From the NCBI GenBank assembly GCA_963556145.1, contig OY744469.1:5242767-5306766 (forward strand): a stretch of 64,000 bases of DNA, given 5' to 3'. Under the pieces are notes generated by a model. It did not search any database, had not been told where the DNA came from, and saw nothing but the letters and a program-made list of their open reading frames with translations. A program made the position numbers and the translations under genes. This DNA is from Hygrocybe punicea. Lineage: Eukaryota > Basidiomycota > Agaricomycetes > Agaricales > Hygrophoraceae. Position 1 is the stretch's first letter, and each line of letters begins with the position of its first letter. Below are positions 12,023-23,282 of this stretch, piece after piece.

Positions 12023-13763
12023 TGAACCAGGAGAGAGGGGTGGAGGGGGCGGTGTTTTGGCTGAAGGGCGGGTTGGTGATATTTAGAGTGGATTGGCATA
12101 GGGGGGGTCTGGATCTGTTATGATGATTTCGGATTGAGGGGGGGGGAGGCTGGTCGAAGATGGAGGGGGGTGGAGAGTAGTGGCGGGAGGCTGGGGACAG
12201 CGGGGGGAGGGGGAATGGGGAGTGTAGTCTGGGCGGGATTGTGTGTAGTGGTCTGGCGTTAACGGAGGATGGCGTGGGGGCATAGGGATGAGAGGGGTTT
12301 CGGGTCCATGGCTTGGCTGTGGGGTAGAAAGGTAGTAAGTTTTTGGGGTTGCGAGCATCTGTTTCTTTGCATTTTAGTAGGAAAGAGGGGCAGTTATGGT
12401 CCCATGTGGCATGACCCTTTTGTTTGCAGGGCGTGCAGAAGAGTTGATTTTTGTTGCAACAGTTCGACATTCTGTGTTGGTCACCACAAGTGCCGCATGT
12501 GTCGAAGTTGGCTGGACAGCGGGATGCGGTATGGTTCCATTGATGGCAACAGAGGCAGCAGAGGGGTTCCTTTTTGCATTTGCCGGTGTTGATTCTCTTG
12601 TGGCATACAAAGAAACCTTTGGAAAGAACTAGGTTAGTGGTGTCGGGTGAGTCCAGGGAGAATATGGCGTGACCGCATGTCTGGTTTTCTGAGCGACGTT
12701 CTTTCAGTTTGATCCAGTTTGTGCGGATGATGGAGTGCGGGGGGAGTTCGTTGGTTTCCTCAATTTTCCTGAGGTGATCGGGCATGTCTGGATCTAAGAT
12801 AAGTGGGACAAAGTAAGCTATGATAGTGTAGGTTCGCCTCTTAACGGAGGCTCCGTGACCGAAGGTGGATAGGAACGTGGTGAGCCGGGTGTTGTCTTGT
12901 AACCAGGTGGGGATTTGGTCGGAATTCGCTTCTAGTAGTATGCCTCCGTTCCTGAGCTTCGTGGTGGCCATGAATTTGTAGTTGGACGGAGGTGTCGTGG
13001 AGCTAAGCGCGTGATTGGCCTTTTCCGTGAGTTTTGAGAGGCTGATGTCCAGGGCTTTTTTGGTTTCCGGGGAGTCGTTTACGTCGAGTAGGATTTGCCG
13101 TGCTTGTAGTTGTTCCTTCGCTTTAATACGGGGGTCTATGTTGCTGAGGGGGGCCCGTGTCGTTTGAGCAAGGACTGCGCCCTTGTATGAGGAGGTGGTG
13201 GATTCGATCGAGGTGGAGGTTTTGACGAGGCTCGCCGTGGATTGTTGGAGTTGATCTCTCGTATCTAGAAGGTGAGATTGGAGGTCAGTGATTTTAGAAG
13301 AGATGCCATCTAGAATGGGAGCCATAGCTATTCCGATTGATGCGTGGATGTCATCCGTTTGAGATTTGAGGGTGGAGGTGACGGAGTTGGCAAGTATGTC
13401 AGATTTTGCAGTGAAATCTATTGAGTCTAAGGCTATGGCTATGGATCGGAGGGTAGTGGCCATTGTGGGAAGGGCGTGAATGCTGTCCGAAGCTGCCAGT
13501 TGTTGGAGGATTCCAGTGAATGTGGATATACTGTAGTCGTGGTCGGGGGGGAGGAGGGAGTTGGCGAGGAGGTTGTCGACTGCTTCTTGGAGGGTGTCTG
13601 GTTCAGTGGTTTCCAGAATGATGCTGGGGACATTGTTTTCTATATTGGACGAGGATCTGGTGGTTCTGGCGGGTTGGGGGGTTGATGTATTGGCTTGCGG
13701 TTGTTTGCCTTTTTTGGATTTCGAGGTGCCGGCGATGGGGGTGGCCCAATTAGGGAGGCTCAT
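11919..13763 (-). CDS. LINE-1 ORF1, Gag-like nucleic-acid-binding protein
   Basis: The protein of 614 residues starts with MSLPNWATPIAG. The N-terminal part is Ser/Thr/Pro-rich. A helical middle contains IHASIGIAMAPILDGISSKI and a probable coiled coil. Three adjacent Cys/His knuckles follow at about residues 440-490: CCLCCHQWNHTASRCP, CGTCGDQHRMSNC and CTPCKQKGHATWDHNCP. The C-terminus is very Pro-rich. ORF1 proteins bind LINE RNA and form the RNP. An in-frame ATG at 13934 would add 57 residues, but it lies in the target duplication outside the element, so I place the start at 13763. No stop or frameshift is visible, unlike ORF2. Confidence 0.8.
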   Translation of the reverse strand: MSLPNWATPIAGTSKSKKGKQPQANTSTPQPARTTRSSSNIENNVPSIILETTEPDTLQEAVDNLLANSLLPPDHDYSISTFTGILQQLAASDSIHALPTMATTLRSIAIALDSIDFTAKSDILANSVTSTLKSQTDDIHASIGIAMAPILDGISSKITDLQSHLLDTRDQLQQSTASLVKTSTSIESTTSSYKGAVLAQTTRAPLSNIDPRIKAKEQLQARQILLDVNDSPETKKALDISLSKLTEKANHALSSTTPPSNYKFMATTKLRNGGILLEANSDQIPTWLQDNTRLTTFLSTFGHGASVKRRTYTIIAYFVPLILDPDMPDHLRKIEETNELPPHSIIRTNWIKLKERRSENQTCGHAIFSLDSPDTTNLVLSKGFFVCHKRINTGKCKKEPLCCLCCHQWNHTASRCPANFDTCGTCGDQHRMSNCCNKNQLFCTPCKQKGHATWDHNCPSFLLKCKETDARNPKNLLPFYPTAKPWTRNPSHPYAPTPSSVNARPLHTIPPRLHSPFPLPPLSPASRHYSPPPSIFDQPPPPSIRNHHNRSRPPLCQSTLNITNPPFSQNTAPSTPLSWFNDTTPLPPLLPTPIPPNDIHAISIPPPTAPSPHA

Positions 13764-13917
13764 CTCTGTGATTTTGTTAGGGGTGGGCTTATGGATAAAC
13801 TTAGGGGGAGATTTGGGATGGGGAAGTGTGGATAGCAGGCCTATAGCCCCGTATACGCAGAGCTCCTTTTTCGGGGTCCCAGTAGGGGTGCCACGAGGTT
13901 TAGGAATAAGAACCTCG

Positions 13918-13969
13918 GTGTTTGTTGATGACATGTCACAAAGTGTGATGTCACGTTGGGTCGTCCAAA
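13918..13969. repeat. fragment of the left fold-back arm between LINE-1 and KDZ
   Basis: This stretch contains the second LINE-1 target duplication (13918-13928), an AAGTGTGATGTCAC palindromic word, and the KDZ target duplication CGTCCAAA (13962-13969). The same 40-bp motif, ending GGGTCGTCCAAAC, recurs at 25306-25346 right after KDZ, so KDZ landed in a short tandem repeat. Confidence 0.7.
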
Positions 13970-15082
13970 CACCTGACCTTCCCACAATAAGAGCCTAACG
14001 ATAGTGGCTGATCACGAGTCTCAGCCACTATCGTTAGGCTCTACTTTGCTAAAATCCCTTCCCCAGCCATAAATCGTGTCCCAAAGCCTGAAATAACTTA
14101 GAATCGTCATAGCTACCAGTACCATATATAGATACCAGTACTATATACAGGCAATAATCTTATCAGGACAGCCGGAACGTCAGGAACACTGGCCTTAGCT
14201 GTCTTCAGGGTCCCGCCCGTCATCATTAGGGTCCAACCCGTTGCATCAGGGTCTCATGCTCGTTGCCACCGACGTCGGCAACGCGTTCTCCTCTTCCCCT
14301 CCCTCTTTTCGGCTCGTTCTTTTTGTAGACATGATGTATTATCAAATATATGTACATTCTCAGTGCTAAACAGGGCACGACACCGTAACTACATTCGCTA
14401 TAGGCAGCGTGGGAGAGGGGGAGTCTGAGGTGGGGGAAAGGCGTGCAAAGGGCGGGAGAGGCAGGGGGGGATGGGGAGGGTACGTGGGGCATCAGCCAGG
14501 TAGATTAGGGACACACCTGTTGGAGGGAACGGGAGGGCCGTGTGAGGAGCGGGAGGGCTGTTGGGAGAACGAGATGGCCGAATAGAGGGTAGCTGACCGG
14601 GGAGTGGGATGGCTGTTCTGGGGAGCGGGACAACGTGGGGTGGCCCTTGGGGGATAGAGATGACCATAGGGGGAGTGGGAGGGCCATTGGGGAAACGGGA
14701 GGCTATGGCATGGTGGGAGATGGTCTAGAGGGAGCAGCATCGCTGTCCGGGGGGAGCGGGACGATGTCGGGTGCAAGATGGCCGTGTGAGGAGCAGGAGG
14801 GCTGTGTGGGGAGCCGAAGGAGGCGAGATGGCCATGGAGGGCCCGCAATGGACGTCGGGAGTGGGATGGTTGTGGGGGGCAGGAGGAGGGCACCTAGAGG
14901 AATTCGCTGGTAAGATAACGGAGACCATCAACCATGTTTGCATGCTCACCTCTGCGCCCCGTGGATGCGTTGCCCATCCACTCTCTTGTCGTCGTAGTCG
15001 TCGTTGCACCTGTCTTCGTTTTGTTGATCCACGCATTGTCTTCGTTTGTTGATCCAGCGTGAGAACCTAACTCAGACACTTT
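13970..15082. repeat. left KDZ terminal inverted repeat
   Basis: This matches the reverse complement of 23497-25297 apart from the LTR insert in the right copy. Parts, from the outside: a hairpin (13985-14041, arms GAGCCTAACGATAGTGGCTG), a 350-bp unique stretch with TATATA words, a 400-bp array of purine-rich words (14500-14900) such as GGGAGCGGGA, and an inner segment ending GAGAACCTAACTCAGACAC. Arrays of this kind in other cut-and-paste elements are transposase-binding sites; here that is inference. Confidence 0.85.
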
Positions 15083-15118
15083 TTTTTTTTCCCATGCTTA
15101 CGTGTGTCCTTCTACAGT

Positions 15119-18100
15119 ATGAGTTCACGTTTAGGGATGTCTCGGAAGGTTGTTGGCATTTCCTCCGCCGCCATCAAACATACCAGGTGTGCTCACGAGC
15201 ATCGCAGCTACGTCTTGCATGCCGGGAAGCAGCAACAGCGGCAATCCACCCACGATCGGAAGCGGCGAGCCATAATCCAAGGTTTGTCTTGCTATCTATC
15301 AGATTCCCATTCTCATCCTTCACCATCAGAACTATCTCAGAATGATCGCGATGCTGTAATGGAGATGGATATTGAAGCAAGCCTTATGGGTGACGCTGAT
15401 GTGTTCAATACCGTTCCTCCAGGTGACGAAGGATTTGACATCAGCCATGAAGGTGGCAAATTCGAAGTTTTTGATGATCTCGCAGAGGGTATCGCCGGTC
15501 TCACCAGCCTGTAAGTATTGTCCTGCCCTTCCGTAGCCTTCCTGTTAACAGTCTCGACAACAGGCACTGAATTGATCACCGAGACCGTCGCGATCGTCTA
15601 GAGAACCAGCATGCCCACTGGATGATGCAGATTGAAAGACTCGTCCCCGCCTTTTTGGACTACACCATGCGCGCCGAAAAGTGTGAACCATTAGCAACAT
15701 TACCACCCGTGGGCGAACTCCAAGGAACTCCTCTTCCCACTCTTGATCTCGTTGATACCTTCTGTGAGTCAATCTGATCTCATCGTCCCCAACCCCTCCT
15801 GACCGCTTATTGAAGTTCGAAAGCAAGCTTCTCTTAGCACACTGTCTACTGATCTCTACCTGAATGAATCCCTCCTTCGCCACGGCTTCCTTGGTTGCTC
15901 CCCACTGCATCCCACCACCGCCATCTCCATTCGGGCTCTCGCAAACTTCCGCCAGACACGCCGTACCTGTCCTCGTCTCAGTATCGAGGCGCAGTGTAAA
16001 ACATTATGTCATATGCACCAGGTTCGTGTTTCAGATGATTGATGGCCAGTTCTCAATGTAGCATTGCCAGATCCCTTACGGGGCCTATTTGGCCGAACAA
16101 TTTACAGCCGCTTATGATGTGTACCTCGAAATCCAACGCCGTGTGAACGTTCAAATTCAAGTGGCCCTGGGCTACGATTCACTGAGATACCAGCTGCTAA
16201 ATGTTTGCCCCGCCTGTTTTTACAAACTCGACGATGAACCACACCTCAAATTTTCCTCTTTCTGCGCTGTCGATGGCAACAACTCCCTGAAGCGCTTGTG
16301 CGCCACCATACACAATGTCATTGCATGCCTCAATTCCCGCTCCCTTCCTTCTGACCATTGGCTTTCTGCAGAAGAAGTTAACCGCTTTGCTGATGAGGTT
16401 AAACGTCAGCCGGTGGGTGTCCTGTTGGTCCAACACTACCTTGGGAGACTGAATACTTGGCAGGTCAGGAATCCTAATCCAGATGTCGCATTTGATGATT
16501 GGGAAGATGACCAGGATTCCCCGCAAGCAGAATGCGTTAAGCGGTGGCGCAATGCAGGGCCCGAACAATGTAAGAAAATGTTCGCCCTGTTTGAAGAATC
16601 TGGTATCTTCATAGCGGTTTGCTGCCATCATTTTTTATTACTCGGCTGTGATATGATCCGAAGCGGCGAGCTGTACATGTCATCCCCTTCTCCTTTTTTC
16701 CTGTCTGACGTTATCTCAGCGCCAAATACCCTCTCGCAATAATTGACCGTTTACTAGAGGTTTATGGTGCCGACATCAGAGTCGCCTACAACATTGGATG
16801 TGCTTTTGAGGCGACAGTGGAGCACAGCAGCCCTGCGGAGCGTGCACGAGAACTGCGTTTGCGACTCATGGTGGGCACTTTTCATGGACATGCCCACAAC
16901 AGGGCCTGTCAGGTACGGTGGCACCCATTATATATAGAAGGGACTGGTCTTTTTGCAGGCGAAGGCTGTGAACGTGTGTTTTCACTCTCCAATGAGACCG
17001 CCCGTGATACGCAACATGCCTCATGGTTCCATCGCCTGCAAACTATCCTCAAATATTTTGACCACTGGGATGATGACAAGTGTGCTGCGCTCGGTAAGTG
17101 TTGATTGCTTCCAAGACCCTTGAACTGATCTGGTTTCAGGAAAATTCCTGTGGAACCATTATTGTGAGGCCTTAGCATTGATCTCGTCCCTGGAAACAGA
17201 GCTTGGTGGCATCAAAGACAAACTCAAGATCACCGATGATGATCTCATTTGCTTTTTTGCCGATGAAGTCACGTACCTGAATGCTTTGAAAGCAACTCCA
17301 GTGACTGAAACCCTCAAAATTCAGTATGTCCAGGCACTCAATGAGTTGTCTCGCATGCAGTAAGCAAATTTGGCCTCCGAGTTGATCGGTTTTGATTTGG
17401 CGCACCATATCTAGTAAGGAATGGAACCTGTCGCGTGCAGCCGCAAATGAGGTCTTTACGACAGTAGCTGCCCAAAACATCCATTTGGCAATTCTCCAAG
17501 CCCAACGATGAGTTGACACTGCTTATGCGAAGCTTCAGAATTGCGAGGCATATGTATCCAATTTAGAAGCCCAGCTTAACATTGAGGAACGGTGGACCGT
17601 GGATTCACCCGACTACAAACGCAATAGGGAACAAGTTGCCCTCTGGGATTATCATGAGGCACTCGATGAATTGGAGCGTCTCGTTGTCATGCGTCTATTT
17701 GAACTCTCAAAGCTTGGCATGTCCGGAACAGGTAAGTCATCTGTTTACTAAACAATTTGATTGCTAAACTTGGGCAGGATACAAGCTTCGCCGTCAGATC
17801 GGTAAAGCACTGCAACGTCGATCAGAAGCTATATGAAATGCTCTAACCAGATACAATGAGCAGGCTGCCAAGCTTGATCCCCCGCGTCCTGCCCTCTCGT
17901 GGAAGGAAATTGTTGAGTACAGTTTTCTGGCTGAATTCGACCTCCTCCACCATTCTCGTGCTGACGTGCGTCGAGAGCCATGGGTGCAACCTGCACATCG
18001 TGAGGCGGTAACCAAATATTTCAAGCTTGCTCAGGCACGGGAGGAGATTGTGTGACTCAATGTTGAGATACTTCGTCTTCGCACCCAAATTCACGATGAC

Positions 18101-18427
18101 ACAATTCATGTTGCTGGAGTTCTTAAAGATCTCGCAACCAGCAATCCCTTGTTGTGTGCTGTGGTACGAAAGTGGTGGACACTGCAATCATTGGTGAATG
18201 AGAAGCTTTTGCAATGGTTGGATATGATTGAACGGCTTCCTGGTTTCACGGGTAAGCGCAGTATTGGAAAAAGTGCCGGCTCGACTCTTCCGCAGGATAA
18301 TGTGGAGCCAGAGCCCAGTCTTGTTACCGAGTCAACCGAGGATATGGATGCTGAATCTCAACAGGAACATGCACAGGATCTTGAGAAGATGACGGATTTC
18401 ATGCAGTGCATTTCTGTTGCAGATTGA
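15119..18427 (+). pseudogene. KDZ transposase, eight exons, four in-frame TGA codons
   Basis: I place exons at 15119-15510, 15552-15763, 15816-16021, 16062-16672, 16720-17093, 17140-17359, 17415-17731 and 17778-18427. Together they give 994 codons in one frame, with introns of 40-55 bp. Family landmarks in order: RRDRLENQHAHWM, LLRHGFLGCSPLHPTTAIS, CPACFYKL (CxxC), CAVDGNNSLKR with the first catalytic Asp at 16272, KYPLAIIDRLLEVYGADI, VGTFHGHAHNRACQVRWHP, GTGLFAGEGCERVFSLSN with the Glu near 16970, and the C-terminal LSWKEIVEYSFLAEFDLL. The second acidic site reads YNIGCAFE, where the family as I know it has Asp in place of Asn (16790-16792). TGA interrupts at 15568, 17509, 17834 and 18053, the last where relatives have Arg. 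The start at 15119 is the first ATG after the left repeat. Confidence 0.88.
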
Positions 18428-18439
18428 ATGTAAACACAA

Positions 18440-18615
18440 CTGTATCATATATATTGTGAATGGTAGTATTTGAGGATATCTCAGGCATGAATTTATGAAG
18501 ATTAGGAAGCGTCGCATCATGATGCATGATGGTCTGTGAAGGTACTATTTGAGGGTCTCTGACAGGCATGAACTTATAAATATTAGGAAGCCTCACATCA
18601 TGATGGTCTATGCTG
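18440..18615 (+). repeat. degenerate direct duplication downstream of the transposase
   Basis: Two copies of about 85-90 bp lie one after the other, each with TATTTGAGG, CAGGCATGAA, ATTAGGAAGC and ATCATGATGG. They lie directly 3' of the transposase stop and may hold its polyadenylation region. No gene is here. Confidence 0.55.
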
Positions 18616-18770
18616 GAGCTCCAATACCTTCAGCAGAAGTATCCTGTTGAAGGGAAACAGAATTGCTCGTACTGTACAGTAGAGTATCAATGAATTCTGT
18701 GTATATTGCATGGATTTCAGACAGTTTGCGTTTGCTTCCACAACTCGGTTTCTGTTTTGTTTTGTGGCTC

Positions 18771-20139
18771 ATGTCGAATCCATCTCCCACTAAGTTGCGC
18801 GCTCCGGCCTCTACCCCTAGCTACACTGTATCTGGTGTGCACACCATGCATGCCCTGACTGCTGGCAGTGGTTCTAGCTTGACAGCTCGTCTAGCAAGCG
18901 TGCGGGCCCTCCTGCGACATCAACTTTCCGTCGACAACAGCCATTTGTCAATTAGGCGCAATGGTGGACTTCATCCGATGTACATTGCACTCCATGGCGA
19001 GGGAAATGCTGTCGGAAAGAATTGTCAGGAGATTAAGCAGGTGCTGGATGAATCGTGCAAGGACCTCTTCGATGCCGTAAGTAGTTTTTTCTTGCATTTC
19101 TCATTTTCTATATTTTTAGCTCACCCCGACTGTTGTTCAGCTGGCAGTGCTCGATCGCATCGATGGAGGAATCACCGTGCTTATGCGGTGTCCAGGCTAT
19201 CAAACTTCAGAGGACCTCACTGTCGAGAACATTACCATTGATCTCTACGTCTCACCGCGTGAATTACACGAACAGAGTCAACAAATCAGCAAGCGAGTAG
19301 CGGTTCTAGCACAGTCTTTCGGAGAGGACATGGCCCTGCCGCATCTTCGGCAATTCGCTGCCCGTTGTTTCATTGAAAACGTTGTCCCTCCGCAAGCACC
19401 CTGTAAGTTCTTGTCATTCCAATGTGCTAGGATCTGCTTACAGTCAGTGATAGCCTTCGGAGTACAGCTCAAGACAGATGGACTGTGCATCCTGCCGCCG
19501 ACCCTCACTCCTGGTGGTTCGCACATTCACTGTTGCTGCCTCCCAACCGGAAGGCTGACTGGCAGTGTAGCTGAGGAAACTGATGATGAACAATGGTGGG
19601 CAGAGGCTGCCAACGCTTTGGTGGGCTTCGAACATGCCGAGCCCCCTGCGCTAATCTCCAGTGGTGCTCCCACTGGTCTGGCTGGCCCGGTCCTGACACC
19701 TCCTCCTTTGAGCACCACACCTCAATCAACTGTGTTGACGCAGATCCCTTCACCCTCAAAAACGGCACCTTCAGGATGCAGCATCATGCTCATGCCTGTC
19801 CCCGCCTTGCCGACGCTCTCATCAATGTTAACCAGAACCCGAGAAGCATCTGCGGGACAGGCTGTTTTACCTCGTGATGGATTCGGCGGTGCCATAATCA
19901 GTCTCGGCCCGCATACCGATGCCGTATTGGATCGCTTTGAACTCAACGACACTCTTCTCCCGCACCTCCGTGTTCTCACGACTACTGTTCGTAGTAGCAA
20001 ATGGGAGGCTACGCTCCAGGGCCGTCAATGGGGACTTGGCTACGAACAAGCCGTCAGTCTGTCGAATGCAATGCTCGCCGATATCAAGAACCAATCTTTG
20101 CCTCAGGTACCGACTTTGTATCTCTCTGACCCGAGATAA
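18771..20139 (+). CDS. KDZ accessory gene of unknown function, probably one frameshift
   Basis: Exon 1 (18771-19076) starts MSNPSPTKLRAPAS. Exon 2 (19141-19402) follows after a GTAAGT...CAG intron, and exon 3 starts at 19444. Visible features are a helical N-terminal part (LTARLASVRALLRHQL), a region with VLDRIDGGITVLMRCPGYQ and ITIDLYVSPRELHEQ, a Trp-containing stretch (RSTAQDRWTVHP), a Pro/Ser/Thr-rich linker, and a C-terminal part, FGGAIISLGPHTDAVLDRF. After the third exon's likely frame a one-base shift near 19560 is needed to reach the long downstream frame (EETDDEQWWAEAANALVGF), so the copy may be broken or I may have misplaced the intron. I do not recognise the family. Its position between transposase and HMG-like gene, same strand, suggests a KDZ-borne cargo or helper. 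Confidence 0.55.
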
Positions 20140-20445
20140 TTGGTTGATTAGTTCCCACAGCAATCCAAAAGCATCGTGTCATCGTTATCTCGGCTGTTCC
20201 TCTACTCCTGTGTTGTGTGCTTAGTGGCTGTGGTGGCTCTGTTTGTGTTTTAAAATGGGTCATGTTTCATCCTTTTTTAGCTTAGTTTCTCTGGCTTTCT
20301 AGCCGGCGAACAAACATGCCGCTGTGTACAATATCACACTGTTCCAGTTTTGGTGCCCGACGGTGCCAACGAGACTATGTTCTGTTGACGTGCGAAATTC
20401 CTACCGGTTCCAGGATCAGTACGCCCCTTTTTATTTTGTTGACAT

Positions 20446-21712
20446 TAGTGTTGGGGAAGTTCGGTTTGGTCTGGTTTGGGGGCTTTTTGCCCAAACCGGA
20501 AACCGAATGGTCCGGTTTTCCACCCAAAGTCCCCAAACCAGACCGAAACCGATGCAAACCGTTTGCATCGGTTTGGTTTCGGTCCAAACGCGGTCTGAAC
20601 CGCAGACCGCTAGTGCTCAGTGCCCCTGCACCATTCTGACCTCACAACAGTGCTGCGCACGTCAATTGACGTGGCCAGCCTGTTTGCGAGGTGAGATTGG
20701 GGTGCTGGGGTGCTGGCACACCCTGCGCCAGCATTGAGCCGCATGTGGGCTTCTCCATGGGTGTCCCGATGTGTCACACGCGTTGTACATGTGATGTGGG
20801 TTGACCGCGTTGGCCGTTTTCGGTGGACGCGTGATGGTGGTGGTGGTGGTGGTGGTGGTGGTGCCCGTGCGTCATATGCGTTGTGCACACGACGACGGCT
20901 GGGCCGCTTTGGTTGTTTTCGGCGGACGTGTGGTGGTGGTGGCATAGGAGCCTCTTTGCGAGGGTGTCCGGACGCGTCATACGCGTTGTACACGACGACG
21001 GCCGGGTTGACCCCGCGTTGGCCTTCCTCGGTGGTGTTAGTGTTGCGTGGTGGTGGTGGTACGGTGCCGCGTTCTATAATGGACAAATAAATCAGTGAAA
21101 AAATGAATAAAGGTACATACCACGAAGGAGCGGGGTGGATGCACCACCCCTGCTGCTCTTCCACCTTGTTGACTCCACCCCATTCACGTACGTTTGGCGC
21201 GCGTTTTGAACGCATTTGGCGTGGCGCTGGGGGTGGGCCGTGGGCGTTGCTGTTGGCGCGTCCGGCGTGGCGTTGACGGTGGTTGTAACCGTCGCTGTTG
21301 TCGTTGCCATTGTCGTGGTCGTTGTCGTGGTGGTGGTGGTGGTGGTGGTGGTGGCCGTGGTGGTGCATCAACCTGTAATTTGTAAATGCGTTAGTTAAGT
21401 TCAAATAAATAAAATTAAAAAACATACGCCAGCGGCAGGGAGTACCCCGCCGCCTGTTTTGTCAACCTTGGGTGCTCCATCGTCTTCGTTTGGCGTATAT
21501 CGGGGGTGTTGTTGGTGGGGTTGGTGACTTTGGGTGACTTTCGAAGTCAGCCATGTAGCCGACTTTGGACTGTCGGTTTGCGGTTCAAACTGAGTTTGAA
21601 ACCCTTTCTGCCCACGGCCAAATCTCCAAACCGGAGACTGAACGGTTCGGTCTCAGCCGAAATTTCCCAAACCGGGTTTGGGTCGGTCTGAGACCGAACT
21701 TCCCCAACACTA
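20446..21712. mobile_element. hAT-type non-autonomous element A, inserted in KDZ
   Basis: TAGTGTTGGGGAAGTTCGGT at the left end is mirrored exactly at the right end, with the 8-bp duplication GTTGACAT (20438-20445 and 21713-21720). TAGTG-type ends plus 8-bp duplications are diagnostic of hAT transposons. There is no transposase. Both subterminal zones consist of the private word GGTTTGG/CCAAACC with CGGTCTGAGACCG. The inside has a TCAATTGA palindrome (20662-20669), GGT trinucleotide tracts (20838-20862, 21331-21362), and two intron-like segments on the minus strand (21120-21074 and 21427-21373), each following a palindromic GC-rich block (GGTGGTGCATCCACC; GGGTACTCCC). Confidence 0.88.
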
Positions 21713-21799
21713 GTTGACATGTGAAGTGAACTAAAGTATTACCACCATTATATATATTAAGGTGGTTCATTTATCGCCGCCAAATTCCAACCCACCCCT

Positions 21800-23282
21800 A
21801 TGGTCATGCGGACTCACTTTTACAAGCCAACTGCAAAGCCATCTGGACACATCCAACACGTCGCAAGGAAACACAGGAGGGTTCAACTTACTAAAGAAGC
21901 GCGAGCAGCTATTAATGCCCGTCAACGTGAGGCAGCCAAGCAATACAAGAAGGATATTGACGAAGTATGGGCCGAGATCGGTGAGAAAGCCGAAAACCTC
22001 GCGTCAACCCACCACAAGAGTGTCCGGCGTGTTCAAGGCGAACTCCATATGGGTCAGAGTCTCGCCCACAAACAACGCGCTAAACCCAATGCATGGAATG
22101 CATTTTGCTGGAAGAAGAGTGTTTCTCTGAAGGAGAATGATGGCGATGAGAGTAGGTCTTTATCACTCTAATGAACTGGCTGTTCTGACTATGCCGACAA
22201 AGATTCCCCTCCGAAAGGGACTGGAAGGGAGGTTCTACAAGGACTCGTTCATTCTCACAAGTCGGAGTATGAGGCACTGACTGAGGAACAGAAGACGGAA
22301 CTCATCAAAGAGTTTGAGACTCACAAGGCAAACCGAACGTGTGGACTTCATATCTCCACCAAGTCGAGGGTCAATGATGTGACAAAGACGCTCAAGGTTA
22401 TAGAAAATGAGGTACAGACTTCACTGTTCTCCATGTTTGTGGTCTCATCATATTGCACGCAGTTGAGCAATTTGAGATCACACACTGGTGTGGAGTCCCT
22501 ACTTTTTGCTGCACGTGGGTCGACAGATCTCCCTCTCCGTGGTCTCGTATATGAAACCGATGGCATCGAAAACTTTTTGGAGGGTGTCATGAAGATGGAC
22601 ACGCAACATTTTATTGGCAAAATGGAAGGCTTTGCGGTGCAGGGAATCAAAGGTTGATTTTATTTTAGTCTGTCGAAGGTCATGGTTTGATGTGGTTTAG
22701 GATCTGCCAAGAATCACCAGCAGCATGTATCTTTGCTTCGCGCAGACATCCGAAATGAGATTCAGACCGGTCTCCGTATGTATTCCTATGAATCAATAAT
22801 GTTGATATTACTTATATCTGCCAGGTAACATTACAAAGGATCCCAAGGCCCGGATGCATTGGGTGTATTACTGGCGCAATGTAGTACGACGTTATCAAGT
22901 CAGTATTGAGGGATGGCCCGAGAAACACGCCTTCAAGAACCTGAGTACAATTTCTATCTCAATCACTGACCTGGAGGACATCCTTCGACACTTGAGGGTG
23001 GGTAGAATCTATTGGCGCAAACTCACCGATGAGGAATTCAAGGAGTTGGATGGACAAAGGGAGGCCAACATCTTGGCTGGCAATATCAAGGAACCAGCAC
23101 GTCGCCATCGCTCCGATTATGGTAAGAAGAGGTCCAGGGGCCAGAATGATGGAAACCAGGGCCCTGCCAAGAAACACCGAAGCCGCAGTGTAATTGATAC
23201 CGATGATGAAACTGATGGTGGGGCGGAGACTCCGGCTGAAGGTGAAGGGAGCGGCAGCCATGGCACTGTGGATAATGACTGA
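21800..23282 (+). CDS. KDZ accessory gene: HMG-box-like protein, intact
   Basis: Five exons (21800-22151, 22203-22411, 22463-22652, 22701-22775, 22825-23282) give 428 codons without a stop. The first part is basic and helical (RVQLTKEARAAINARQREA). At about residues 95-145, KPNAWNAFCWKK followed by SHKSEYEALTEEQKTELIKEF has the pattern of an HMG box, a DNA-bending domain. The second half holds SHTGVESLLFAARG, RGLVYETDGIENFLEGVM, WVYYWRNVVRRYQVSIEGWP and YWRKLTDEEFKELDGQRE, a combination I know from uncharacterised mushroom proteins found near KDZ transposases. The tail (KKHRSRSVIDTDDE) looks like a nuclear-localisation signal followed by acid. It may help synapsis of the KDZ ends or alter host chromatin; both are inference. 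This is the only clean gene in the element. Confidence 0.72.

Larger units (their letters stand above)
5846..13917 (-). mobile_element. LINE-1, Tad-like non-LTR retrotransposon, full length but broken
   Basis: The element lies on the minus strand. It begins at 13917, has ORF1 (13763-11919), an overlapping ORF2 (12022 down to 6324), and ends in a poly-A tail seen as T at 5846-5868. An 11-bp target duplication brackets it. ORF1 with CCHC knuckles and ORF2 with endonuclease, reverse transcriptase, RNase H and a C-terminal CCHC knuckle is the order of the Tad/I-type clades of fungi. It cannot be active: a 1.66-kb insert splits ORF2 at 7499-9156, there is a frameshift in the RNase H start, and there is an in-frame TGA at 6642-6644. 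The 8.1-kb length includes the insert. Confidence 0.88.

Noticed and set aside
13764..13934. Upstream ATG of LINE-1 ORF1 at 13934
   Set aside because: It lies in the 11-bp target duplication outside the LINE and would vary with each insertion site.
20710..21090. 126-codon frame inside hAT-type element A
   Set aside because: It reads through the GGT tract and terminal word DNA and is not conserved in other members.
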